From contig NZ_BJMN01000011.1 of assembly GCF_006539185.1 (NCBI RefSeq), positions 303,883 to 367,882 on the forward strand: 64,000 bases of DNA, given 5' to 3'. The translations under genes were made by a program, and so were the position numbers. The notes under the pieces are model-generated. The model was not told the DNA's origin. It did no database searches and saw only the letters and a program-made list of their open reading frames with translations. Shown here in pieces: positions 24,528 through 31,535 of the stretch (position 1 is the first letter of the stretch; every line of letters starts with the position of its first letter). The DNA comes from Streptomyces gardneri (GTDB taxonomy: Bacteria > Actinomycetota > Actinomycetes > Streptomycetales > Streptomycetaceae).

Positions 24528-25652
24528 GTGCAGGCAGCAAGCGAAACACCCGATCGGCCCGAGCGGCGGCCCTGGAGCAGGCTCCACCGAGCGCGCGTCC
24601 TCTACCGCAACGTCTCCAAGCGGAAGATGGCCTGGCTCCTCCTCAAGGACACCGTCAACTCGTGCATCGAGTACCGGATCCTCGGCCTCGCCGCCGAGGC
24701 CGCGTTCTTCACGCTGCTGTCGCTGCCGCCCCTGCTCCTCGGCATGATCGCCCTCCTCGGCTACGCCGACGACTGGACCAACACCGACACCGTCGCGAGC
24801 ATCGAGGAGAACATCCTCCGCGCCGCCGGAACGGTCCTCTCCGACCGGGGCGTCCACGACATCGCCAAGCCCCTCCTCGACGACGTCACCCAGGGGAAAC
24901 GGCCCGAACTCGTCTCCCTCGGCTTCGCCATCGCCCTCTGGTCCGGCTCGCGCGCGGTGAACGTCTTCATCGACACCATCACCGTCATGTACGGGCTCGA
25001 CGGCCATCGCGGCATCGTCAAGACCCGGCTCCTGGCCTTCCTGCTCTACATCGTGGCCCTGATCATCGGAGCCGTCGTCCTGCCCCTCGCGGTCGTCGGC
25101 CCCGACCGCGTCGTCGAACTGGTGCCCTGGGGGACAGAGGTCGTCGCCGTCCTGTACTGGCCGGCCGTCATCCTGCTCTCCATCGCCTTCCTCACGACGC
25201 TCTACCACGTGTCCGTACCCGTCAGATCGCCGTGGATCGAGGACATCCCCGGCGCCCTCGTCGCGCTCGGCATGTGGGTCCTCGGCAGCTTCCTCCTGCG
25301 GATCTACCTCACCAGCCAGGTCGAGGGACCGACCATCTACGGCTCCCTCGCCGCGCCCATCGCCGTCCTCCTCTGGATCGGCATCTCCGCCTTCGCGGTC
25401 CTCGTCGGCGCCGCGGTCAACGCCGCCATCGACCGCGTCTGGCCCTCCGTCGCCACCGCCGCGGCCCGCGAGGCCAACGAACGCGCCCGCGCCGTCCAGG
25501 CCGCCGAGCTGGTCGCCCGCGTCCGCGCTGAGGCGGAGGACGTCGACGAGGACGACCCGGACATGCCCTCCGAGTTCCCCGAACGCTGGTCCAAGTTCCT
25601 GCCCCCGGACGACGTGAAGTCGCGGATCCACTCGGGCTGGGAGAAGGAATGA
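24528..25652 (+). CDS. YihY/BrkB family membrane protein
   Basis: 374 residues from GTG 24528. The conserved YihY core is present: a first amphipathic region LKDTVNSCIEYRILGLAAEA, helix AAFFTLLSLPPLLLGMIALL, LWSGSRAVNVFIDTITVMYG, then LYHVSVPVRSPWIEDIPGAL and IYGSLAAPIAVLLWIGISAF. About six membrane helices, with a charged C-terminal cytoplasmic tail of some 70 residues rich in Ala, Arg and acidic residues. The family was once called ribonuclease BN, incorrectly; true function is unclear, perhaps envelope-related. It is read divergently from the AidB-like gene with overlapping -10 elements. Confidence 0.87.
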   Translation: MQAASETPDRPERRPWSRLHRARVLYRNVSKRKMAWLLLKDTVNSCIEYRILGLAAEAAFFTLLSLPPLLLGMIALLGYADDWTNTDTVASIEENILRAAGTVLSDRGVHDIAKPLLDDVTQGKRPELVSLGFAIALWSGSRAVNVFIDTITVMYGLDGHRGIVKTRLLAFLLYIVALIIGAVVLPLAVVGPDRVVELVPWGTEVVAVLYWPAVILLSIAFLTTLYHVSVPVRSPWIEDIPGALVALGMWVLGSFLLRIYLTSQVEGPTIYGSLAAPIAVLLWIGISAFAVLVGAAVNAAIDRVWPSVATAAAREANERARAVQAAELVARVRAEAEDVDEDDPDMPSEFPERWSKFLPPDDVKSRIHSGWEKE

Positions 25653-25684
25653 GGCGGCGCACCCTCCGGTCGTAGGCTCGGAGG

Positions 25685-26440
25685 ATGTACGAGGAGCGCC
25701 CGGCCCTGCTCGACGGAGCCGTCCTGTGGACGAGGACCCTGACGACGGCCTCCCGCCCCGACCGCCCCGATCCTCCCGGCTCCCTCGACGCTCCAGCCCG
25801 CCTCGACCTTCCCGACCGCCCCGACCGCCCCGTCCTGCCCGACGGCTGCATGGACCTGATCTGGGCCGACGGCCGGCTCCTCGTCGCCGGACCCGACACG
25901 CGGGCGTACGTACCGGGGGAGACCGCCACGCGGTACGCGGGCATCCGCTTCGCCCCGGGAGAGGCACCGGCGATCCTCGGCGTACCGGCCCACGAACTGC
26001 GCGACCGGCGGGTCGCCCTCGGCACGCTCTGGGGCGAGGCCGAGGCGCGGCGGCTCGGCGAGCGGATCTCGGAGGCGCCCGACCCGGCCGCCGCCCTGGA
26101 GGCCCTGGCCCTGCGCACGGCGGCCCGCGCCCCCGCCCCCGACCCGCTGCTGCGGGCCGTCGTCGCCCGCCTGGACGCGGGCCGCCCGGTCGCCGAGACC
26201 GCCGACGCGGTCGGACTCGGCGCCCGACAGCTGCACCGGCGCTCGCTGGAGGCCTTCGGCTACGGCCCCAAGACACTCGCCAGGATCCTCCGCCTCCAGC
26301 GCGCCCTGACCCTGGTCAGGGCCGGGCTGCCGTACGCCGAGGCCGCCGTCCGCGCGGGCTGCGCCGACCAGGCCCATCTCGCGCGCGAGACGAGAGCCCT
26401 GGCCGGTACGACGCTGAGCGAGTACGTGGCATCGGCCTGA
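25685..26440 (+). CDS. AraC family transcriptional regulator with N-terminal DUF6597-like domain
   Basis: 251 residues. The N-terminal part has [20 protein letters not shown] and [20 protein letters not shown], the sensor type found in many actinobacterial regulators. The C-terminal AraC HTH pair is [20 protein letters not shown] and [20 protein letters not shown]. Between LWTRTL and LPDGC lies an inserted low-complexity tract of repeated [14 protein letters not shown] steps, coded by near-repeats of CCCGACCGCCCC (about 25755-25840). TAGGCT (25673-25678) is at leaderless distance from the ATG. The target is unknown; the neighbouring VOC protein is convergent, so it may not be the target. Confidence 0.82.
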   Translation: MYEERPALLDGAVLWTRTLTTASRPDRPDPPGSLDAPARLDLPDRPDRPVLPDGCMDLIWADGRLLVAGPDTRAYVPGETATRYAGIRFAPGEAPAILGVPAHELRDRRVALGTLWGEAEARRLGERISEAPDPAAALEALALRTAARAPAPDPLLRAVVARLDAGRPVAETADAVGLGARQLHRRSLEAFGYGPKTLARILRLQRALTLVRAGLPYAEAAVRAGCADQAHLARETRALAGTTLSEYVASA

Positions 26441-26444
26441 GCGG

Positions 26445-26867
26445 TTACGAGGCGTCCGCCGGCGCGTCCGCGAACAGGGACACCCCGTTGCCGTCCGGGT
26501 CCCGGACCACCGCGTAACGCTGGCCCCAGACGGCGTCCCAGGGCTTCAGATGCCCGCCGTGGCCCGCGCCCACGAGCTCCTCGTACACCGCGTCCACGTC
26601 CGCGGGCGTGGCGCACCGGAAGGCGAGCTCGATCCGGGTCCCGCCCTCGGGCCGCCGCCAGGAAGGATCGAAGGAGCGCACGGTCTCCTCCGTGTCCCAG
26701 GCGACACGCAGTCCACCGGGCAGGGCGGCCTCCACGTGCGGGGCGGTCTCCGCCCCGGCCGGGACGTCCAGGCCGAGACGGCGGTAGAAGGCGAGCGAGG
26801 CGGCCATGTCCGAGACGACGATGCCGACGAGGTCGAGGCGGGGCGTGAGGCGAGGTGCTGTGTCCAT
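26445..26867 (-). CDS. VOC family (glyoxalase/bleomycin-resistance fold) protein
   Basis: 140 residues from ATG 26867; a GTG three codons earlier is possible. Two beta-alpha-beta-beta-beta modules: DLVGIVVSDMAASLAFYRRL at the start and the second with GQRYAVVRDPDGNGVSLFAD, where the Asp-Pro-Asp-Gly-Asn turn is typical. Metal-binding residues are not certain. It could be a small lyase, dioxygenase or binding protein. TAGCGT on the minus strand (26876-26881) sits 7 bases before the ATG, fitting a leaderless transcript. It converges with the AraC regulator, four bases apart. Confidence 0.82.
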   Translation of the reverse strand: MDTAPRLTPRLDLVGIVVSDMAASLAFYRRLGLDVPAGAETAPHVEAALPGGLRVAWDTEETVRSFDPSWRRPEGGTRIELAFRCATPADVDAVYEELVGAGHGGHLKPWDAVWGQRYAVVRDPDGNGVSLFADAPADAS

Positions 26868-26989
26868 GTCCCGCACGCTAGGACCTGCAGGACGGCCCCG
26901 TCTTGAACGAAACGGACGCGCGCCGACCGTCCGAGCCGTCGACGCCCGGGTCTGTCGGACCGTCCGAGCCGCGGGCTACGGTCGGGGCC

Positions 26990-27991
26990 ATGACCACGCG
27001 CGCGTACGGCAGGACGTCCTGGCCCTGGGCCGCCGCGGCCGTCCTGCTGTTCTGGCAGACCTGGTTCCTCTGCCACGTCCACGCCACCGAGCGCTCGGGC
27101 GTCCGCTGGGCCTGCGACACCGAGGGCTGCGGCACCGACCAGCTCGCGGGCGGGGCGCTCTTCCTCGCCGCCCCCTCGGCCCTGGGCGCCGCCGTGTTCG
27201 CGGCGCCCTTCCTGGGCCTCTGGGGGGCCGGTCTCGCGGTGCTGCTCGCCGCCTTCGGGCTCCTCGTGGGCCGGGAGGACGACCACGCGGTCGTCGCCGC
27301 GTACGGCCTCGCCGGGCTCGGCGTCGTCCTCGTCGTCGCGGGAGCCGTGCGGTCGCTCGGGCGCCGGGACCCCGAGGCCGAGGCTCCGGCCCAGGGCGGC
27401 GGTGGCGTCCCCGTCCGGGCCCTGCTCCGCCGGGTCCTCGCCCCCGGCACCCTCCTCGTGGCCGCGTCGGCCGCCGTCGTCGTCACCGGCTTCGTCCACG
27501 GGGCGCTCGACGGGCCGCGCTGGGTCATGATGCTCGGCCTCAACGGCACGGTCGCCCTGCTCTTCGCGCTCGGCACGGTACGGCTGCGGCACCGCCCCGG
27601 CGTGGCCGGGCGGCTCCTCTCCGGCGAGGGGGCCGTGCACGCGCCGGCCCGGCTCCACTCCCTCACCACGCGCGGCACCGACTTCGTCTTCGACCTGACC
27701 GTGCTCCCCGAAGGGGGCGCCCCGTACCGGATCGAGGTCGAGCACCCCCTCGACCTCCAGGACGTGCGGGTCCACCGCGCGGCGCTCGTCCGCCACGACC
27801 CGCGCCGCCCCTGGCTCGTCGACCTCCCCCAGCACCCGCCGGCCGCCGAACTGGCCCGCGCCCGCGCCGCCGTCCGCACGGACGACCTGCCGACGGCACC
27901 CCGGATCGGCGCCCCGGCCCCCGGGACCCCGGCCCTCGTCGCCGGAACGGTCCTCGCAGCCGTCCTGCTGACGGTCGTGACCCTGACCTGA
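26990..27991 (+). CDS. Hypothetical membrane protein
   Basis: 333 residues from ATG 26990; TACGGT (26977-26982) is at leaderless distance, so the longer frame from 26903 is unlikely. A first membrane helix (SWPWAAAAVLLFWQTWFL), an outside loop with two cysteines (WACDTEGCGTD) that may form a disulfide, two more helices pairs in the middle, then a soluble domain of about 110 residues with LHSLTTRGTDFVFDLTVLPE and YRIEVEHPLDLQDV, and a final helix at the C terminus. The soluble part looks like a small beta domain similar to Streptomyces proteins of unknown function. No role is assigned. Confidence 0.7.
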   Translation: MTTRAYGRTSWPWAAAAVLLFWQTWFLCHVHATERSGVRWACDTEGCGTDQLAGGALFLAAPSALGAAVFAAPFLGLWGAGLAVLLAAFGLLVGREDDHAVVAAYGLAGLGVVLVVAGAVRSLGRRDPEAEAPAQGGGGVPVRALLRRVLAPGTLLVAASAAVVVTGFVHGALDGPRWVMMLGLNGTVALLFALGTVRLRHRPGVAGRLLSGEGAVHAPARLHSLTTRGTDFVFDLTVLPEGGAPYRIEVEHPLDLQDVRVHRAALVRHDPRRPWLVDLPQHPPAAELARARAAVRTDDLPTAPRIGAPAPGTPALVAGTVLAAVLLTVVTLT

Positions 27992-28026
27992 CGCCCACGG
28001 GCGCCCCGGGAAATCCGCCGCGAAAA

Positions 28027-28041
28027 AACCCGTGGCGGGTT
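28027..28041 (+). terminator. Short hairpin between membrane protein and RsgA leader
   Basis: AACCCG (28027-28032) and CGGGTT (28036-28041) pair around a TGG loop, directly after six adenines. On the minus strand it has a T run; on the plus strand it may still end the membrane protein transcript. A possible -10 (TAAGGT, 28057-28062) follows. Confidence 0.35.
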
Positions 28042-28105
28042 CTCCGAGGCTCCCGCTAAGGTGCTTCTCGTACAAGATCGCGAAAAGACACAGGAGGTGT
28101 GACCG

Positions 28106-28177
28106 ATGGCTGTCATCACGAAGGGCCTCGCCCACTCGCGGATGTTCGTCCACACCACCTCCGCGGCCACCGGCTGA
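28106..28177 (+). CDS. Possible 23-residue leader peptide upstream of rsgA
   Basis: ATG 28106 has a perfect AGGAGG site (28092-28097) and the frame ends at TGA 28175-28177. The peptide reads MAVITKGLAHSRMF then VHTTSAATG. It lies 50 bases before the rsgA start and after a possible -10 at 28057. The strong ribosome site is the main support; I do not recognise the peptide. It could regulate rsgA translation or be a small protein. Confidence 0.45.
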   Translation: MAVITKGLAHSRMFVHTTSAATG

Positions 28178-28227
28178 CCTCACTCTCCGTCTTTCAGCGC
28201 CGGGGCCGCCCCTGTGAAGGGTCCCCC

Positions 28228-29355
28228 TTGTCTTTCGGTTCTTCCGTTTCGTCTTCTTCTGCTTCGTCTTCCTCTTCCTCGCTGCTCGACGCCCACGGCT
28301 GGGACGCCGGCTGGGCCGAGGCCTTCGCTCCGTACGCGGCTCAGGGACTGCTCCCCGGCCGGGTCGTCCGCGTCGACCGAGGACAGTGCGACATCGCCAC
28401 CCCCGAGGGGATCGTGCGCGCCGACACGGCGTTCGTGACCCCGCACGACCCGCTGCGGGTCGTCTGCACCGGCGACTGGGCCGCCGTCGACCCCGAGGGC
28501 GTCAGCGACCCCCGCTACGTACGGACGCTGCTGCCGCGCCGTACGGCCTTCGCGCGCTCCACCTCCTCCCAGCGGTCCGAGGGGCAGATCCTCGCGGCCA
28601 ACGTCGACCACGCGGTCATCACCGTCTCGCTCGCCGTCGAGCTGGACCTCGGCCGGATCGAGCGCTTCCTGGCCCTGGCCTGGGAGTCCGGCGCCCAGCC
28701 GACGATCGTCCTCAGCAAGGCGGACCTCGTGCCCGACCCCGTCGGTCTCTCCTACCTCGTCGAGGACGTGGAGACCGTCGCACCCGGCGTCCAGGTCGTG
28801 CCCCTCAGCTCCGAGACGGGCGAGGGAATCGACGTGCTGTCCGCGGTGGTCGCGGGCGGCACGACCGTCCTGCTCGGCGTCTCCGGCGCCGGCAAGTCGA
28901 CCCTCGCCAACGCGCTCGTCGGCGCGGACGTGATGACCGTCCAGGCCGCCCGGGACATCGACGGCAAGGGCCGCCACACCACGACCACCCGCAACCTCTT
29001 CGTCCTGCCGGGCGGGGGAGTCCTCATCGACACCCCCGGGCTGCGCGGGGTCGGCCTCTGGGACGCCGAGACCGGCGTCGGCCAGGTCTTCTCCGAGATC
29101 GAAGAGCTGTCGGCGGAGTGCCGCTTCCACGACTGCGCCCACGAGTCGGAGCCCGGCTGCGCGGTCGCGGCGGCGATCGAGGACGGCTCGCTGCCCGTGC
29201 GCCGACTGGAGAGCTACCGCAAGCTGCTCCGCGAGAACCAGCGGATCGTGGCCAAGACCGACGCGCGCGTGCGCTCCGAGATCCTCAAGGACTGGAAGCG
29301 CAAGGGCGCCGAGGGACGCGCCGCCATGGACGCCAAGCGCGGACGCGTCCGCTAG
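28228..29355 (+). CDS. rsgA: Ribosome small-subunit-dependent GTPase A
   Basis: 375 residues from TTG 28228, with GAAGGG 6 bases upstream. Circularly permuted GTPase: G4 LSKADL comes before G1 GVSGAGKST, then G3 DTPG, preceded by an OB-fold (GRVVRVDRGQCDIATPEG). The C-terminal zinc site is ECRFHDCAHESEPGC. RsgA releases assembly factors such as RimM-stage intermediates from the maturing 30S subunit in a GTP-dependent way. Unusual: the first 20 residues are mostly serine (VSSSSASSSSSSLL), coded by a pyrimidine-rich run with many TCT codons, which are rare in the rest of the window. The alternative start is uncertain because of this tract. Confidence 0.88.
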   Translation: MSFGSSVSSSSASSSSSSLLDAHGWDAGWAEAFAPYAAQGLLPGRVVRVDRGQCDIATPEGIVRADTAFVTPHDPLRVVCTGDWAAVDPEGVSDPRYVRTLLPRRTAFARSTSSQRSEGQILAANVDHAVITVSLAVELDLGRIERFLALAWESGAQPTIVLSKADLVPDPVGLSYLVEDVETVAPGVQVVPLSSETGEGIDVLSAVVAGGTTVLLGVSGAGKSTLANALVGADVMTVQAARDIDGKGRHTTTTRNLFVLPGGGVLIDTPGLRGVGLWDAETGVGQVFSEIEELSAECRFHDCAHESEPGCAVAAAIEDGSLPVRRLESYRKLLRENQRIVAKTDARVRSEILKDWKRKGAEGRAAMDAKRGRVR

Positions 29356-29366
29356 CGGGCGTTCCG

Positions 29367-29401
29367 GGGCCTGTCCGGTCATGATCCGCCGGACAGGGCC
29401 C
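29367..29401 (+). repeat. Palindromic GGCCTGTCCGG/CCGGACAGG element, copy A (terminator-like)
   Basis: GGGCCTGTCCGG (29367-29378) and CCGGACAGGGCCC (29389-29401) are inverted around TCATGATCCG, with one bulged base. It sits 12 bases after the rsgA stop and probably acts as its terminator. The same sequence family recurs at 31395-31457, 32741-32766 and, in core form, at 58805-58833. Confidence 0.75.
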
Positions 29402-29497
29402 ACGGCGGTGCGCCGCGGTCCGGACCCGCTCCCGGGCCGCAGCGCCATGTCCGAAACCCGCGAGTCGGGTCCCGTCGGGTCCCGCACACTGGGAGAC

Positions 29498-30841
29498 ATG
29501 ACGGACGACGACACCCGCTACGAGGCGGTCAGCAGCAGGGACGCGCGGTTCGACGGAGAGTTCTTCTTCGCCGTCCGCACCACCGGCATCTACTGCCGGC
29601 CCAGCTGCCCCGCCGTCACCCCGAAGCGGCGGAACGTCTCGTTCTTCCCCACGGCGGCCGCCGCCCAGGGCCACGGCTTCCGCGCCTGCCGCCGCTGCAG
29701 GCCGGACGCCGTGCCTGGCTCCGCCGCGTGGGACGTACGGGCCGACGTCGTCGGCCGGGCCATGCGCATGATCGGCGACGGGGTCGTCGACCGCGAGGGC
29801 GTGCCCGGCCTCGCCGGGCGTCTCGGCTACAGCACCCGCCAGGTGCAGCGCCAGCTCACCGCCGAGCTCGGCGCCGGACCTGTGGCCCTCGCCCGCGCCC
29901 AGCGTGCGCACACCGCGCGGCTGCTGCTCCAGACGACGGGCCTGCCCGTCACCGAGATCGCCTTCGCGGCCGGCTTCGCCAGCGTCCGCCAGTTCAACGA
30001 GACCATCCGCGCCGTCTACGCCCGCACCCCCACCGCCCTGCGGGAAGAGGCGGGCAGCGGCGCCGGAGGCCGTACCGCGCTCGCCGCCGGGGTCCCGCTG
30101 CGGCTCGCCCACCGGGGGCCGTACGCCGCGGGGGAGGTCTTCGACCTGCTCGCCGCCGAGGCCGTGCCCCGCGTCGAGGAGGTCGTCGGCCCCCACGGCG
30201 CCCGCACCTACCGGCGCACGCTCCGCCTTCCGTACGGCACCGGGATCGTCTCCGTCGACGAGGGGTCCGCCGGCCGCTGGCTCGACGCCCGCATCCACCT
30301 CACCGAGCTGCGCGACCTGACCACCGCCGTGCACCGGCTGCGCCGCCTCTTCGACCTCGACGCCGACCCGTACGCGGTCGCCGAGCGGCTCGGCGCCGAC
30401 CCGGGGCTCGCCGCCGAGGTGACGGCCCGGCCCGGCGTGCGGTCCCCGGGGACGGCCGAACCGGAGGAGTTCGCGCTGCGGACCCTCCTCGGGCCCGCGG
30501 AGTCGGCCCGGCTCGTCGAGGCGCACGGTACGCCCCTGGCCACCGCCTGCGGCGGCCTCACCCACCTCTTCCCCGCCCCGGCCGACTTGACCGGCCACCC
30601 CGTCGCGGGGCCGCTGGCCCGCGCGCTCGCCGACGGCGCCGTACGCCTCGACCCCGGCGCCGACCGCGACGAGGCCGAGCGCGCCCTGCTCGCCGTCCCC
30701 GGTGTGGGCCCCGAAGCAGCCGCCCTCATCCGGATGCGGGCCCTCGGCGACCCGGACGTCCTCCCCGGAGACGCCCCGGAGGCGGAGGAGTGGCGCCCCT
30801 GGCGCTCGTACGCGGCGCGCTACCTCGCGACCGCGGCCTGA
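29498..30841 (+). CDS. Ada-AlkA fusion: DNA alkylation repair regulator with shortened glycosylase domain
   Basis: 447 residues, ATG 29498 after GGGAG. Residues 1-75: Ada metal-binding domain with zinc cysteines C33, C37, C64 and C67 (GIYCRPSCPAVTPKRRN); C33 corresponds to the methyl acceptor of E. coli Ada. Residues 80-185: AraC HTH (LGYSTRQVQRQLTAELGAGP, AAGFASVRQFNETIRAVYAR). The rest is an AlkA 3-methyladenine glycosylase: VPGVGPEAAALIRMRALGDP, DVLPGD and EWRPWRSYAARYL. Several segments expected in AlkA are short or missing: the GQQVS loop, the W-T-A after the helix-hairpin-helix, and the helix between the DVLPGD aspartate and WRPWRSYA. Damage sensing is probably intact; glycosylase activity is doubtful. 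Confidence 0.85.
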   Translation: MTDDDTRYEAVSSRDARFDGEFFFAVRTTGIYCRPSCPAVTPKRRNVSFFPTAAAAQGHGFRACRRCRPDAVPGSAAWDVRADVVGRAMRMIGDGVVDREGVPGLAGRLGYSTRQVQRQLTAELGAGPVALARAQRAHTARLLLQTTGLPVTEIAFAAGFASVRQFNETIRAVYARTPTALREEAGSGAGGRTALAAGVPLRLAHRGPYAAGEVFDLLAAEAVPRVEEVVGPHGARTYRRTLRLPYGTGIVSVDEGSAGRWLDARIHLTELRDLTTAVHRLRRLFDLDADPYAVAERLGADPGLAAEVTARPGVRSPGTAEPEEFALRTLLGPAESARLVEAHGTPLATACGGLTHLFPAPADLTGHPVAGPLARALADGAVRLDPGADRDEAERALLAVPGVGPEAAALIRMRALGDPDVLPGDAPEAEEWRPWRSYAARYLATAA

Positions 30842-30845
30842 GGTC

Positions 30846-31328
30846 TCAGCCCCAGATCACCGCACCCGCCCACGCCCCCACGATCAGCAGGCACGAGAAG
30901 AGCTCGACGAGGACGCTCGTACCGGCCGCCCGCATGACCGTCCGGGTCGCCGCCCTGGCCTGGCCGTGGCCGCCGAGCCGGAGCCGCTCCGAGAGGTAGA
31001 CCCCGCCGACGAAGCCGGGGATCGCGCCGAGGACGGGGACCAGGACGAAGCCCAGGAGCGCGCCCAGACCCGCGTACACGATCATCCGCCGGGTGATGCC
31101 GACCCCCCGGAACCGGCGTGGCGGGAGCTGCCAGACGACCACCTGTGTGAGGAGCAGCAGACCGGTCGAGGAGGCCAGCAGGATCCAGGCGAGGTCCGAC
31201 CGCTCGTGCAGCGACCACCAGAGCATCGCGGCCCACACCAGCCACGTTCCCGGCACGCCGGGGGTCAGCACCCCGAACAGACCGAGCAGCATCACCGTCG
31301 CGACCATCAGGAGCTGCCACACACCCAC
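30846..31328 (-). CDS. DUF456 family membrane protein
   Basis: 160 residues from GTG 31328 (a second GTG two codons later is equally possible). It starts GVWQLLMVATVMLLGLFGVL with the family motif TPGVPGTWLVWAAMLWW, then two glycine-rich helix hairpins (AGLGALLGFVLVPVLGAIPG, GFVGGVYLSERLR) typical of DUF456. Four to five membrane helices. The role is not established; the glycine-rich repeats resemble glycine-zipper membrane proteins. It converges tail to tail with the Ada-AlkA gene, five bases apart, and its start faces the large palindrome at 31395. Confidence 0.82.
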   Translation of the reverse strand: MGVWQLLMVATVMLLGLFGVLTPGVPGTWLVWAAMLWWSLHERSDLAWILLASSTGLLLLTQVVVWQLPPRRFRGVGITRRMIVYAGLGALLGFVLVPVLGAIPGFVGGVYLSERLRLGGHGQARAATRTVMRAAGTSVLVELFSCLLIVGAWAGAVIWG

Positions 31329-31394
31329 GCTGCCCAGCGTCCCCCAGAAACCGCGTCCCCGCAGGTCGCAGGACCCGTACGGGTCAGGAGGGCG

Positions 31395-31457
31395 CCTAGG
31401 GCCTGTCCGGCGGATCATGGCCGGGGGCCGACCCTGATCCGCCGGACAGGCCCTAGG
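31395..31457. repeat. Perfect 23-bp inverted repeat, copy B of the GGCCTGTCCGG element
   Basis: Bases 31395-31417 (beginning CCTAGGGCCTGTCCGG) are the exact inverse complement of 31435-31457 (ending GGACAGGCCCTAGG), with a 17-base GC-rich spacer. It is placed between two divergent genes, so it is not simply a terminator of either. The right arm plus spacer edge (31431-31456) matches 32741-32766 with one difference. Confidence 0.9.
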
Positions 31458-31535
31458 GCCGGTGCGGAAATCCGGTGGATCCGCCGCGGCGGGCGAGGCA
31501 CAATCCCCGAGGAATCGGGGCGAGGGGGAGCTTGT

